From Lycocorax pyrrhopterus obiensis (lineage: Eukaryota; Chordata; Aves; Passeriformes; Paradisaeidae), in the NCBI GenBank assembly GCA_014706295.1, contig JACSVZ010000006.1, positions 24,796,629 through 24,860,628 on the forward strand: DNA of 64,000 nucleotides, read 5' to 3'. How positions within the stretch are numbered: the stretch's first letter is position 1; each line of letters starts with the position of its first letter. The translations under genes were made by a program, and so were the position numbers. Shown here one piece after another: positions 27,301 to 36,918 of this stretch. The notes beneath the pieces are model-generated. The model saw nothing but the letters and a program-made list of their open reading frames with translations, was not told the DNA's origin and made no database searches.

Positions 27301-28009
27301 CACTTCTGCCAATGTATAGGCTTTAGGAGTCCATATTGAAAATTGAACTCATTAATGCTATTGAAAATCTTTTGTATTCTGATAATCATTGAAGTCATCT
27401 GATATCTATTATTTTTTGAAGTTTTTCTAGCACTATCGTTCCTTTCCCTGTTACAAAGAAGGTTGGTTTCCTAACAACAGTGGAAGATTTTGTACTCATA
27501 CTTCTCAAAATATACTGCATGGTACTTGTCTTTGTGTATTCAATTTCAGCACATTTTCCCACAATTAATTGTGTTCTTTAGTTTATTAACTGTTAGAACC
27601 AAGTCTTGAAGTGCAGTATATTTTACAATACTTAGAATTGACTATATTTGCCGCTGGTTTACTTGAAAAATAGAATTTTCTGATTGAGATATCTGCAAAA
27701 TCATTCTGACTTACTCCCACAATATTGGTGTTTACTCCATTTTCCATGGAAAATTTTATCAAGTTTAATTAAATCCTGAACTGGAAATTAGTGAAGTAGA
27801 CACTTAAAAAGTGATGTTATGAAAATACTGTTGCTATTTTCAAAGCAAACTTTTGTTTGTGAGTGTCTCCTTTTACCCCACTCTCTAGGATACACATGAT
27901 CCCCGACAGCTGCTCTGGGGCACACCTGCTTTAGCAAGTCCACACGGTTTGCCAGACCCTCTCTGCTAATTCACCTCTCCCCATGCTGCCCCAGTTCTGT
28001 GACTTTCCA
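24386..28009. other. Unique noncoding DNA
   Basis: No gene, RNA or assignable mobile element was seen. Open frames of up to 121 codons near 25783-26407 overlap on opposite strands and have no recognised motif. The part from about 25540 to 25800 is less AT-rich than its surroundings. Confidence 0.5.
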
Positions 28010-28109
28010 CAGAATGGTCTGAGTTGGAAGGGACCCACAAGGATCATCGAGTCCAACTTTTAAGTGAATGGCCTATATGGATGTCAACCCACAGCTTTGG
28101 TGTTATTCC
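28010..28109 (-). mobile_element. tRNA-Ile/CR1 SINE remnant (TguSINE1-like)
   Basis: Read on the minus strand, the 3' part (28010-28065) is a CR1-type tail containing GTTGGACTCGATGATCC-like sequence. The 5' part (about 28070-28109) resembles the anticodon-to-B-box half of a tRNA-Ile gene, with GGGTTGACATCC in the B-box position and an AATAACACC-like anticodon-arm segment. A tRNA-Ile head joined to a CR1 tail is the architecture of TguSINE1 from zebra finch. Only the distal half of the tRNA head survives, so this copy is truncated and could not be a functional tRNA. The family name is from memory and needs a repeat-library match. Confidence 0.6.
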
Positions 28110-28471
28110 TTGTTCTTCTGGAATACACCAACAAAAACATTCAGTCTTTATGTCTGCAGGTGCTAAGCTGCTGCTGGATTATTTTGAGTGAAGTGTATTT
28201 GTTGTGGATGGTGTGAGCAAGTCTCACCGGGCTCTGCAACTCGTGTGCACTGTGACCATTTGCTTCTACAGTCTCCTTTGCCATGGCAAGGAGACCTATC
28301 ATCCCCAGAAGGGCAATTCGCCGCCTCTGCCTGGCCTCCCCTTACGTATCAGCAAAAGAAAAGGTAGGATTTTGGGCAAGAAACAACTTGAGAGCTTTTA
28401 CTTTCCATAATTTATTTTTCTGCAATCTTGTCATTAGTACCTAAACACTACTAACAAGGTTCAATTCCATC
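28110..28471. other. Unique noncoding DNA
   Basis: Nothing was recognised. A 68-codon open frame at 28204-28410 has no known motif. Confidence 0.5.
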
Positions 28472-28630
28472 TTTTTTTTGCTTGTTGGTTTTGTGGGTTT
28501 TGTTTGTTTGGGGTTTTGTTTGTTTGTTTGTTTGTTTTGGGGGTTTTTTGTTGGTTTGTTTTTTGTTTGATTTGTTTTGGTTGGGGTTTTTCTTTTGTTT
28601 TGGTGGGCTTTTTTGTTGGTTTTATTTTGT
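28472..28630 (+). repeat. G/T-only low-complexity tract, (TTTG)n-like
   Basis: About 160 bases consist almost only of G and T on the plus strand, built on GTTT units with interspersed GGGG and GGGGG runs and only a few A or C interruptions. The strand asymmetry is extreme. The G-runs are separated by loops mostly longer than 7 bases, so the canonical quadruplex rule is not met. It is probably a degenerated microsatellite. Confidence 0.8.
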
Positions 28631-31600
28631 ATTCTGAGGCATAAAAAATTAAATAGGATAATTCCTATTCAAATGTCAAAGTACTGAGGTAAACAGATAG
28701 TAATAGACTTCCACTCAGACATTATGATTACTTAAATACATTGCCATGAAAAGGCAAACAATCAGCAGAGTTCTTTAAAAGGTTCAGTGCAAATTAGTTT
28801 CTGGCAAGGACTGTGTGCTGTTCAAGGCTTCATTAAAGCCTTTCATTTACGAATTATGTCAGGAAAAAGCAAAGGATGCTATGTATGCTATAAAATGAGA
28901 CAAAAGCCTCAGAAGCCCTCCCAGGGCATTGGGCAGCTCATTTTAAGGTGGTTCTGAGGACCATCATCTATCACTGCCTCGGGCTCACGGGTAGCAGCAG
29001 GACTGGGGAAGTAAAGGCATTAATCAGAAACGAACATTTATGTGTGTGCCTCTCCAGAGTTTAATTCTAATCTGCAACAGCATTTTAAATGTGAAATACA
29101 AACATTTATTCTCCCCCTCTTTCAAAGGAAAAGTGTATTTGAGGACATGTAGCACCATGCTTATTCCTGTCTGTTGTCTCTGACGACAGGTGGCACTGGA
29201 AATTTTCACATGCAGATCTGTTGAGCTTAACCTTGAAGTGCAGTCAATGCAGGATGAATAGATGACTAGACAATGCAAAGAAACATTGTAAAGAAAATGG
29301 AAGAAAACAATGCCTGTTAATCAATATGCCCATGTTGAAAGCGTTCCCTCTGTACCTTGTAAACTGCATTCCCCCTGCAAGCAGTGAAACAAAAGGTAAC
29401 AGTGACAGGGTGAGCTCTGACCGTGCTGCCTGCCCCAGTGCTGGAGCAGTGCTGACCTCTGCTAGCCCTCTGTTCAGAAAGTCAGCATCAGTAGGCTTCA
29501 CCTGGTTCACACTAAACACTTCCTCAGGACCTCTGGTTACTTCAGACAGCATGAACGAAACCCAGTCACAACACCTTGGAAAAAAAATGCACACAGTGTG
29601 CTGTGCCAAGTGTTCAATTTCATTTGAAATCACTGGTTCCTGGAGACACTTTTAGACCGCTCAACGATATTCTGCCTCTGGGGCTTTTAAAGAGGATTGC
29701 AAGCCAGCAGGCATCATGGATAGGCTTCCACTCCTGACCAGGCTAGCACAGAGAATAAACCTGAAAATGGAATACCTGCTTCCATATGGGCAAACAGCAA
29801 AGGGAAGGTGCAGGAGAAGCAGCCACTGACTGTGGAGATTTCACTGGCAACATTCCTACACTCAGTGACACTCTTACAACACAGCTGAATTTTTTTTTAT
29901 TAAAACACCTAAATCACCTTAAGTAAAATGTGAAAAAACTCGGATTGTGTTTTTCCTGATGGAAAAAATCCTTTGTAGGCCTTGCAGCTGATAGCGAGTG
30001 AAGAACTTGAAATTCCTGGAGACTAGGGCTGTGTGGAGGAGAAGGGGAAGGTTGCTGAGTGGTGCAGAGTCTGCAGCAGCCATCCACAAAGATGTAGCAG
30101 CTATGCCAATTGCCATCATGTTTTTCAGCATGCATTTCCAGCAAGAAACAGAAGCCCATATACCTTAGACTTCAAATAGCAAAGAGGACTGGAAAATCCC
30201 GCAGCTGTGCAGTTTTCAGCTCAAGGCCAGTCTCACACCCTGGAACCTCTTGTGTCAGAGGAATAGAGGAGGAGAAGGAGAGAAAGTAATTGGAATCCTC
30301 CTTGGACCTTGGCTGAAGTCTCTTTCTCTGGATCCAAGGTGCTTCCCAAGTCATCTATGCCTCATTTCCTTAGCAAAGAGAGTGTGTACTGTTGCTTTCT
30401 GGACAATTAATTTTTTCTTAAAGGATCTCCATCATTAGGCTCATGGCAAAGAGAACAATTTGAGGAGGAGCCCATACTTGTGACCCTCATTACGAATGTC
30501 CCCTTGAGAAAAACTTTTGTGCAGCTATATCTAGCTAATGGACATAAACCCGCAAGTATGTACAGAAAATCACACACACTATGACAGAACAGGATAGAAA
30601 ATAAATACCACGTGGCAAGCATCACACATATTTAACAAACTAGCCAAATATGCTCAACACTATAGTGCTAAGAGCAATACAGGAAATTATATAAGAAAAA
30701 TCAGAAGAGGGATAAACATACAAACTCAGTATTTTTCAGCAGAGTTTGATGGAAAAAAGTTGCTTTAAAGCTTTCTTGTGGCATTTTAATGCAATTTACA
30801 TTGACACCTGACAAATGACTGCTGAAAATGTCATTCAACATATGTTGCAAATTTTCATAACAGATTTTGCAATGTCTGTGATATCGAATTTGCATCACCG
30901 GTCTTTTTTTAAAATCAAATAACAACAATTGGAAAGCACTAAAATGATTACCAGGAAGAAATATTAAAAAAATTCCAATTAATTTTGTATTTTCTAAGAC
31001 CTCTGCTATTTTCTGAAGTCCCCATTCGTCTCAGAATTCTGAGCTTGTTATGTTGTCAAAGCTTTCACTCTTGATTAACATATGTCTTCCTGGATATTAA
31101 TTTGTGTTTTGGAAAGCACATTTTTAAAAATGGTTTTTTAAAGTGGTATGAAATTTTCCTCTAAGATGCTTTGATACTGAAGATTCTTATATATTTGAAA
31201 TGGACATTTTCTTTTGCACTTGATATTTTCAGTCGCTACTTTTTGGGTGCAACAGAAGAGATTCAGCTGTTATGCGAGGCTAGTTTTGCGAATATACTTA
31301 ATTATTATTATTGCTCCTTCTTATCTATTACTCAAATGGGCCCATTAGTAAAATCTCTTTCTGAAATCATAGGCACTACAAAGGACTTGGGAATTTCCTA
31401 TCATGCCTTTCAGGGGTGCCTTTCAGCAGCTTGATTATATAGAGCAGGTCTTGGCTCCCTACTGCCTTTGCACATTTTCTAAACAAGATTTTTCATGTCA
31501 ACAACATATAATATACTTCTGTGAACAGAAGTTGTGGAGCAAGCAGCTTTTGCTGACCCAGTCCATCTGTTCTCTTTTGTTCTTTGTTGCTGGAACTCTG

Positions 31601-33419
31601 TTTCTTTTTCATCCTGGACTTTGACCAGGATTTTATCATCAAACCATGCTTTAAAACTGTTCCTATGATGAATATTTGCTTAATTGATTCAGATTTTTGT
31701 TTTTCATAGCAATGAATTGATTAAGAAGTGTGGCTCACTGCATCATACTAGTAAGGGGAATTGTTAGGTTTTAGTTTAAAACTTATATGATCCTTCACTG
31801 CCCTGATGACTTTGACCTCGGATTTTATGGCATAAAATGCAGAAATTTCTGCTTTTAGCATGAAATGACGTCCTGCTTTTCTTCTAAGCCCTGATATTCT
31901 TGACAGAAAATGTATTCAGGTTTTTTTTTCACTCGCTTTGAATGGTCAGCACCTGCCTGCTGGCTCAGTTAGCAGAGTTGCAGGCTAAGCCTGGGGAATC
32001 TCAATACCATGTACATTTTGTCAGAACACTGTGTTTTCCTCAACCTGCAAAATATGAGGCTAACAAAAATAAAATCTTCCTGAAGGAGAATTAGAAAGAC
32101 TGAAATGACTGATCATTGAACATAATTTTTTCTCATGTTTCTCGGGTTTTTTTCATCCATGCAGTGACAGCAGTGTTGAATACTAATTTTACTGACAGAC
32201 TGGTTTTTGCAGACAAATATTGAGCAGCAGATCCTGATTTTTTGAATTACTGAAAGCTTCATGAGAGATGTTGAAGCGTCTTCCTACTGGACTGAAGGAA
32301 AAAAAAAGCCTCAAATCTCCTCAGAAGCATATGCATAATGGATTTGTGACTCATCTGTAATAAAGTCAATATTCAAAGCATACTATTAATGTACTATTAA
32401 TATTATACTGTGAGAGGATAGTTTTGTGGCTATGGAGAGAATTGCTTAATCTTTCTTTATGCTTATGAATAAACTAGGAGCCAGTTAACCAGCCTGATGA
32501 TTTGTATATGATTGTTAGCACATTGTTTTTAGACTTAGGGCATAATTATTTATGGCTTGTTTCTCCCACTTCACAAGAGAAAACACACATAACAGCAAGA
32601 ATTTGTGAAATAAAATAGAAATAAAATTAACTTCCCTGATCATCAAAGGACCTGTCCTAATTTATTTTTGCCACTGCTGTGTGTCTGCCATAGATGTAGG
32701 GAAGTGTCCTGAAGCACATCGTATGGGTTCCACCAAGGCAAGGAATCCTGCCTTTGGGACTCCTGCATGATGTTTCTTTACTTTCAAACGTAGAAACTGC
32801 TAATGAAACATCTCAGCTGACATCATCTTTCCAATTAAAATACAAACTGAGGAGATATTTGAAAGATAATCTCCTTAACACTCCAAAACTTCATTGAAAT
32901 TTAAAGGTACAGCTAATTGTTCTTTGTGTGAAAAGACTAATTGGGGAAACAGATTTCATTTGGCTTCAGTGGAATTGTCAAGTAGTTTTTCCACAGTCTT
33001 TTATGCAATTTAGATTGTTCTTCTGGTTACAACACTTTATTATGTGTCATTAAATTAATGAAAGATTGATTTATCTCATGATGCTGAGTGAAGTAGCAGA
33101 TGAAATTCCGCATTGATAAACACAAAATAAGTTTTCTCAGAGAAAAAGAAAATAAACTGTACATACCTAATGATGAGTTTTAACTTAACCATTACAACCT
33201 TGAAAGAAGATCTTTAAGCTGTCTTGTATAGGATTCAAAAACATTGTCTCCAACCTTAGAAGGTGTAGAAAGACATTAGAATGTCTTAAGAAAAAGATTG
33301 AGAGAAAATGATGAGTGGTTATACCACTGAATACCTCTTTGGTACAGTCACATCTTTATACCAAGCTTTTCTGAACTCAGGCAAAAAAACATAGCAGAAG
33401 TGAAATAGGCAGAAAGACA
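28631..33419. other. Unique noncoding DNA
   Basis: No gene or mobile element could be assigned. Open frames around 29244-29655 (129 and 109 codons) lie on opposite strands of the same bases and have no recognised domain. Others near 29914-30159 and 31171-31624 are likewise unrecognised. Confidence 0.5.
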
Positions 33420-33890
33420 AGCAGGAAGGATGGTCAGAGTTATAGAACAGTTCCTCAGGAACCCTGAAATGGATCAAGTTCCTCAGTCAAGAAAAAGGAA
33501 TGACTCAGAAATTACAGAAATTTCTCAAATCAGGAATGAAATAGAGATCATAGGAAACACTTAATCAGCGTTTTGAACAGTATAACACTAGAGGCAGTGA
33601 TGTCAATACTCATACAGAAAGTTTAAAAACAAACTACATTCTTTTCCATAAAGGGTCTAATTACTGACCCATTGCCAGAGGATGTAGTTGCTAAGAGCTT
33701 TTGTGGCTTCAAAAGGTGATTAGGCATACTTTTGGAATACATTTTAAAAAAAGAGAATCAATCAAAGGCAATATAAATCCAGATATACAATCTCTAAGTT
33801 AAGTCCTTAAGTTCCATATTACTGAGAGCTAGAGGCAGTAGAACTGTGCCTGTACACTTGCTCTGTTCCTGTACCTTTGCCTAGCACTTG
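33420..33890 (+). mobile_element. Ancient CR1 (L3-like) 3' end, sense
   Basis: The segment follows, with heavy divergence, the 3' end of old amniote CR1. It has a GGTTTAAAAC-like block near 33620, then CCATTGCCAGAGGATGTAGT at 33669-33688. That block matches the LP-x-DV region, where intact copies read 'LPxDVV'. It is followed by GTGGCTTCAAAAGGTGATTA (FKKGLD-like), and by a 3' UTR-like segment near 33820-33890 ending around CCTAGCACTTG. The order and spacing fit one insertion much older than the bird-specific CR1 copies elsewhere in the window. No open reading frame survives. Confidence 0.55.
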
Positions 33891-34572
33891 TGTTTAGACA
33901 TCACACAGGTCCACATTGTAATGTTCAGTGCAAGGAGAACATTTCTCACATTAATTCTCCAATAATAGTAATAGTAGAGCAAGTAAAAAAGCATCAACAG
34001 AGAAATAAAGTTGTCTTCAAAGAATTTTTTTATACTGTGTTCCTGGACTGCAGTGCATTGTAAAGATGGGTGAGAATGGAGAAACTGATTGGAAATTTCT
34101 TGGGTCAGCTCATTCACTTGGATGGGTAAGTCTGCTAGGAGGGGAGGATCAATGATCATTTGTTCTGTCTGAAAAGCTGCTCCACATGGCAGGTCAGTCA
34201 CTAATTACAGTGTCATGGTTCTGTACCTTAGTGATGAGCATGGCCACAGGGGTTTTATGAATGGCCATTAGCATGGTCTAATGAATATAATGAAAGGCCT
34301 TAGGGTTTGACCTTCAGCCCTGGGGCATAATACTGGCCATTGGGCTGCCTGCTTTGTGCAAAGGGAAGCCACCTAGGCTTGATTGTTTCATACAAACAAA
34401 ACATCTTCTTTCAAGTATTTCTGAAAACTGTGGAGATTTCACATTAATTAAAAAGACAGTGTCTCAGGACTCTGTTTCCAAACTGAGAGAGTATCTGATG
34501 TAAGCCTGGAAGCAACAAATACTGTGCAGGACTAATGCTAAGTGTATATTAAGTCATGGCTGGCATAAATAC
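33891..34572. other. Unique noncoding DNA
   Basis: No gene was recognised. A TGTCATGGTTCTG stretch at 34211 resembles the start of some avian LTRs. I could not find a matching 3' terminus or target duplication, so it is not called. Confidence 0.45.
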
Positions 34573-34766
34573 TGAGAGTCCCGGGAGTGCCTGACAGCTC
34601 CCAGATCCGGTCGTACTTTCTGGCTGCAGACTTGTTCCATGCCATGCATGGAAGGACATTGCCTTTATGGAAGACATCCGGCTCCTTCACCCCTGTTTCC
34701 ATTGCAGGGAGGAGGTCGTTGTGTCTGAACTGAATGACATTTAATCTAACAGGTCCTGGAATCACC
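34573..34766 (-). CDS. Candidate internal coding exon, unidentified protein
   Basis: A minus-strand frame of about 64 codons stands out from its AT-rich surroundings by composition and amino-acid usage. It includes LNVIQFRHNDLLPAMETG, then KEPDVFHKGNVLPCMAWNK, then ARKYDRIWELSGTPGTL. Two tryptophans, a balanced charged/hydrophobic pattern and no low complexity make it look like real protein sequence. It begins just after CATTTCAG, a possible splice acceptor at 34768-34767. It could end before a GTATTT donor at 34572, although the frame stays open to a stop at 34538. The polypyrimidine tract is weak and the donor is not strong. I do not recognise the protein family. Alternatives are a fragment of a retrocopy, a piece of an unfamiliar mobile element, or a chance open frame. 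No neighbouring exon was found, which would be expected if introns are large. Confidence 0.3.
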
Positions 34767-36477
34767 CTGAAATGTGGGATGTGCTGCTAAAGTACCTGCT
34801 TTCCCAGTCAGGGTTAACGAGACAAGTTAAAGCGTTTTCAGACATGTAGCAGGAACAAAACAAGGAAAGGTAAATTTCATTTTTCTAGGCCTTCTGTCAA
34901 AAATTTTGGTAAAGACAGGAGAGTTTCCTTTGGACAGTTCAGATATTTTTACACAACATGTATCTAAGTAGATAATAGTCCTTGGCTGGTAAGCATTTGC
35001 TATTATTATTCTGTGAAATAAAATCCGCAGTTTTCTTCACAAGATTTAACTTGGGGCATAGCTCTGTATTTTCACTCTACTTGTAGTCTGCTGGTTTTAT
35101 TTGTAAACATAACCATTAAAAGAAAAAATCTTGCCTAATTAATAATTTATTGTTATTTCTTCTGTTTCAAATCTAACTGCTTCCAGTTTTCTACTTCCTG
35201 CAGTGTGCCCTGACCCTTAATTAGTCTGGTAAAGGGAGTTGTTGGTATCAGATCTATTTTCAGGTATGCCAACCACCTCATGTATTATAGGAATTCTTTT
35301 TAATATATGCTTGTTTATATTGCAGAATTATCGGAATCCCAGGAAAAGCCAAATATAACCAAAACTCATTTTTACTTTATTTTATAAAATATTTTTAATT
35401 TGATAATCAATTGCTGTTTAAAAAAAAAAAAAGATACTCTTGTATACATATTCCCTACAGCAGTGATTTGGACTTCTGGGTTCAGGACTCACTAGTTTAA
35501 ATACACAACACAATCCATAGGAGGTGAGGATCCTGTCAATTAGGAGATCCATGGTAGGTGTAATTTTACACATTCCTTGAACTTCTCAGGGAGGTTTTCA
35601 TAATTATTTAAAGACCTTTTAGGTAATTAGCAGTTTTAAGTGTCATTTTCTTGTATCCTTAATTAACAATATCCTTAATTAACAGAGAGATTCAGAAAAA
35701 AATTTTGATGGAATGATACATTAAAAATTTTGAAAATATTAAATTTTGTAGTTCCCTTGATGTTTTGTATCCTACATGTTAAACCGATCTCATTATTGCA
35801 AAGGAACTAAAATATTTAGTAGAATGTGACAAAAACGTGATTTTACCCATTTAAATAATGTGCTGATGTCTACCTCTTGAAAACAGAAGATGGTCCTCCT
35901 CTGTCTCTATCTGAAAGATTCTAAATTAGTATTTCCTTTAGTATTGAGAGTTGGTAGTGCTTTGGTCTATAAGGATATTGTAAAAGACCCAAAATGAGAC
36001 AAGTTATTAAATTTTGGCAGGTACATAATAGGATTCCATGAAGAAATTAATTTTGTATAATATTTATTTGCTACACATCAATCTGACTTTATATTCCTAA
36101 AGTGAATCTTACAACAATGAGTTGGGAGATTCATTTTTTCAGTGTTAATGGAAATAGTTCTGCATTTTGCAAATGTTAATGTTGATGAAGCTGCACATCA
36201 TGGATAAAATGTAATATGTATATGGAAAAATTTGATACTAAGGGTTTTTTCCATTTGTCAAAAACAGAAAGACGTGAGTTTTTGATCCTGGAGATCAGCA
36301 ATAAAGAATGATCAATATCTTACTTTTGTAATAAATAAACTAAATGTTAGGTTTACATTTTTTCAGATTACTTTCAGTAGTGATCTGAAAGGTGAAAAGG
36401 TGTGAAAGGGTAAGATATCCTCAGGAAAAAAAACAGACGTTCTTGAGTCCTCTTTTCTAGCATGATAAGGATGCTAT
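34767..36477. other. Unique noncoding DNA
   Basis: No gene or mobile element was recognised. A 13-base A run lies at 35420-35432. A two-copy tandem duplication of TATCCTTAATTAACA (period 16) lies at 35654-35684. Confidence 0.5.
36474..36477. repeat. Target-site duplication, left copy (CTAT)
   Basis: CTAT directly precedes the LTR's terminal TG and is repeated directly after its terminal CA at 36915-36918. A 4-base duplication is usual for gammaretrovirus-like (ERV1) integration. Confidence 0.7.
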
Positions 36478-36914
36478 TGATGCCTTATCAGGCCTCTTAG
36501 ACACAGAGACTAGACAGAGTAAAGGAACAAAAGTAGGTATTTATTTGAAGGGCCTTCAAGGTACACCCTGGGGAGCCAGAGGCCATTGCCAAGATGGACC
36601 CCAAGATGGATGACAGGTCACGAGTTTTCCACACTTTTACAGGTTTGGTTCATTTGCATATCAGGGTCAATTCTCCAATTAAAACCCCAGTTAAATGATG
36701 TAATCCCCCTTAGCTACCCCCCCTTCAGAGACTCTTTGGTTTACACCCCTTGGGCTCAGGATGGTCCAGGTGTCCTTGAAGAACAGTCCAGAGAGGCTTT
36801 GTTGTGTCTAACTAGCATGAGAGAGCAGAAAGCAACAGGCTACAAGAAGCTTCAAAGTTGCACACTAAGCAGTACAGAGTTTAAAAAATATGAAAGTTAA
36901 AACCTAAGGCATCA
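36478..36914 (-). mobile_element. Complete solo LTR of an endogenous retrovirus
   Basis: This is a 437-base element bounded by a perfect 10-base inverted repeat, TGATGCCTTA at 36478-36487 and TAAGGCATCA at 36905-36914, with the canonical TG...CA ends. It is flanked by a 4-base direct duplication, CTAT. On the minus strand it carries an octamer motif, ATGCAAAT (36659-36652), and an AATAAA polyadenylation signal near 36546-36540. A short R/U5-like end then runs to 36478, so transcription would run right to left. The signal's position, about 65 bases before the end, fits the U3-R-U5 order. No internal retroviral sequence is present, so it is a solo LTR left by recombination between two LTRs. The 4-base duplication suggests an ERV1-type (gammaretrovirus-like) source. 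The intact termini imply it is younger than the other repeats here. Confidence 0.9.
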
Positions 36915-36918
36915 CTAT
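36915..36918. repeat. Target-site duplication, right copy (CTAT)
   Basis: This is the direct repeat of the CTAT found immediately left of the LTR. Confidence 0.7.

Noticed and set aside
28070..28109. tRNA-Ile gene on the minus strand
   Set aside because: Only the anticodon-to-B-box half is present, and it is fused to a CR1 tail, as in a SINE.
29244..29655. Opposite-strand open frames of 129 and 109 codons
   Set aside because: The same bases are open on both strands and neither translation shows a known motif.
34211..34480. Possible LTR beginning TGTCATGGTTCTG
   Set aside because: The opening resembles avian LTR starts, but no CA terminus, polyadenylation arrangement or target duplication could be found.
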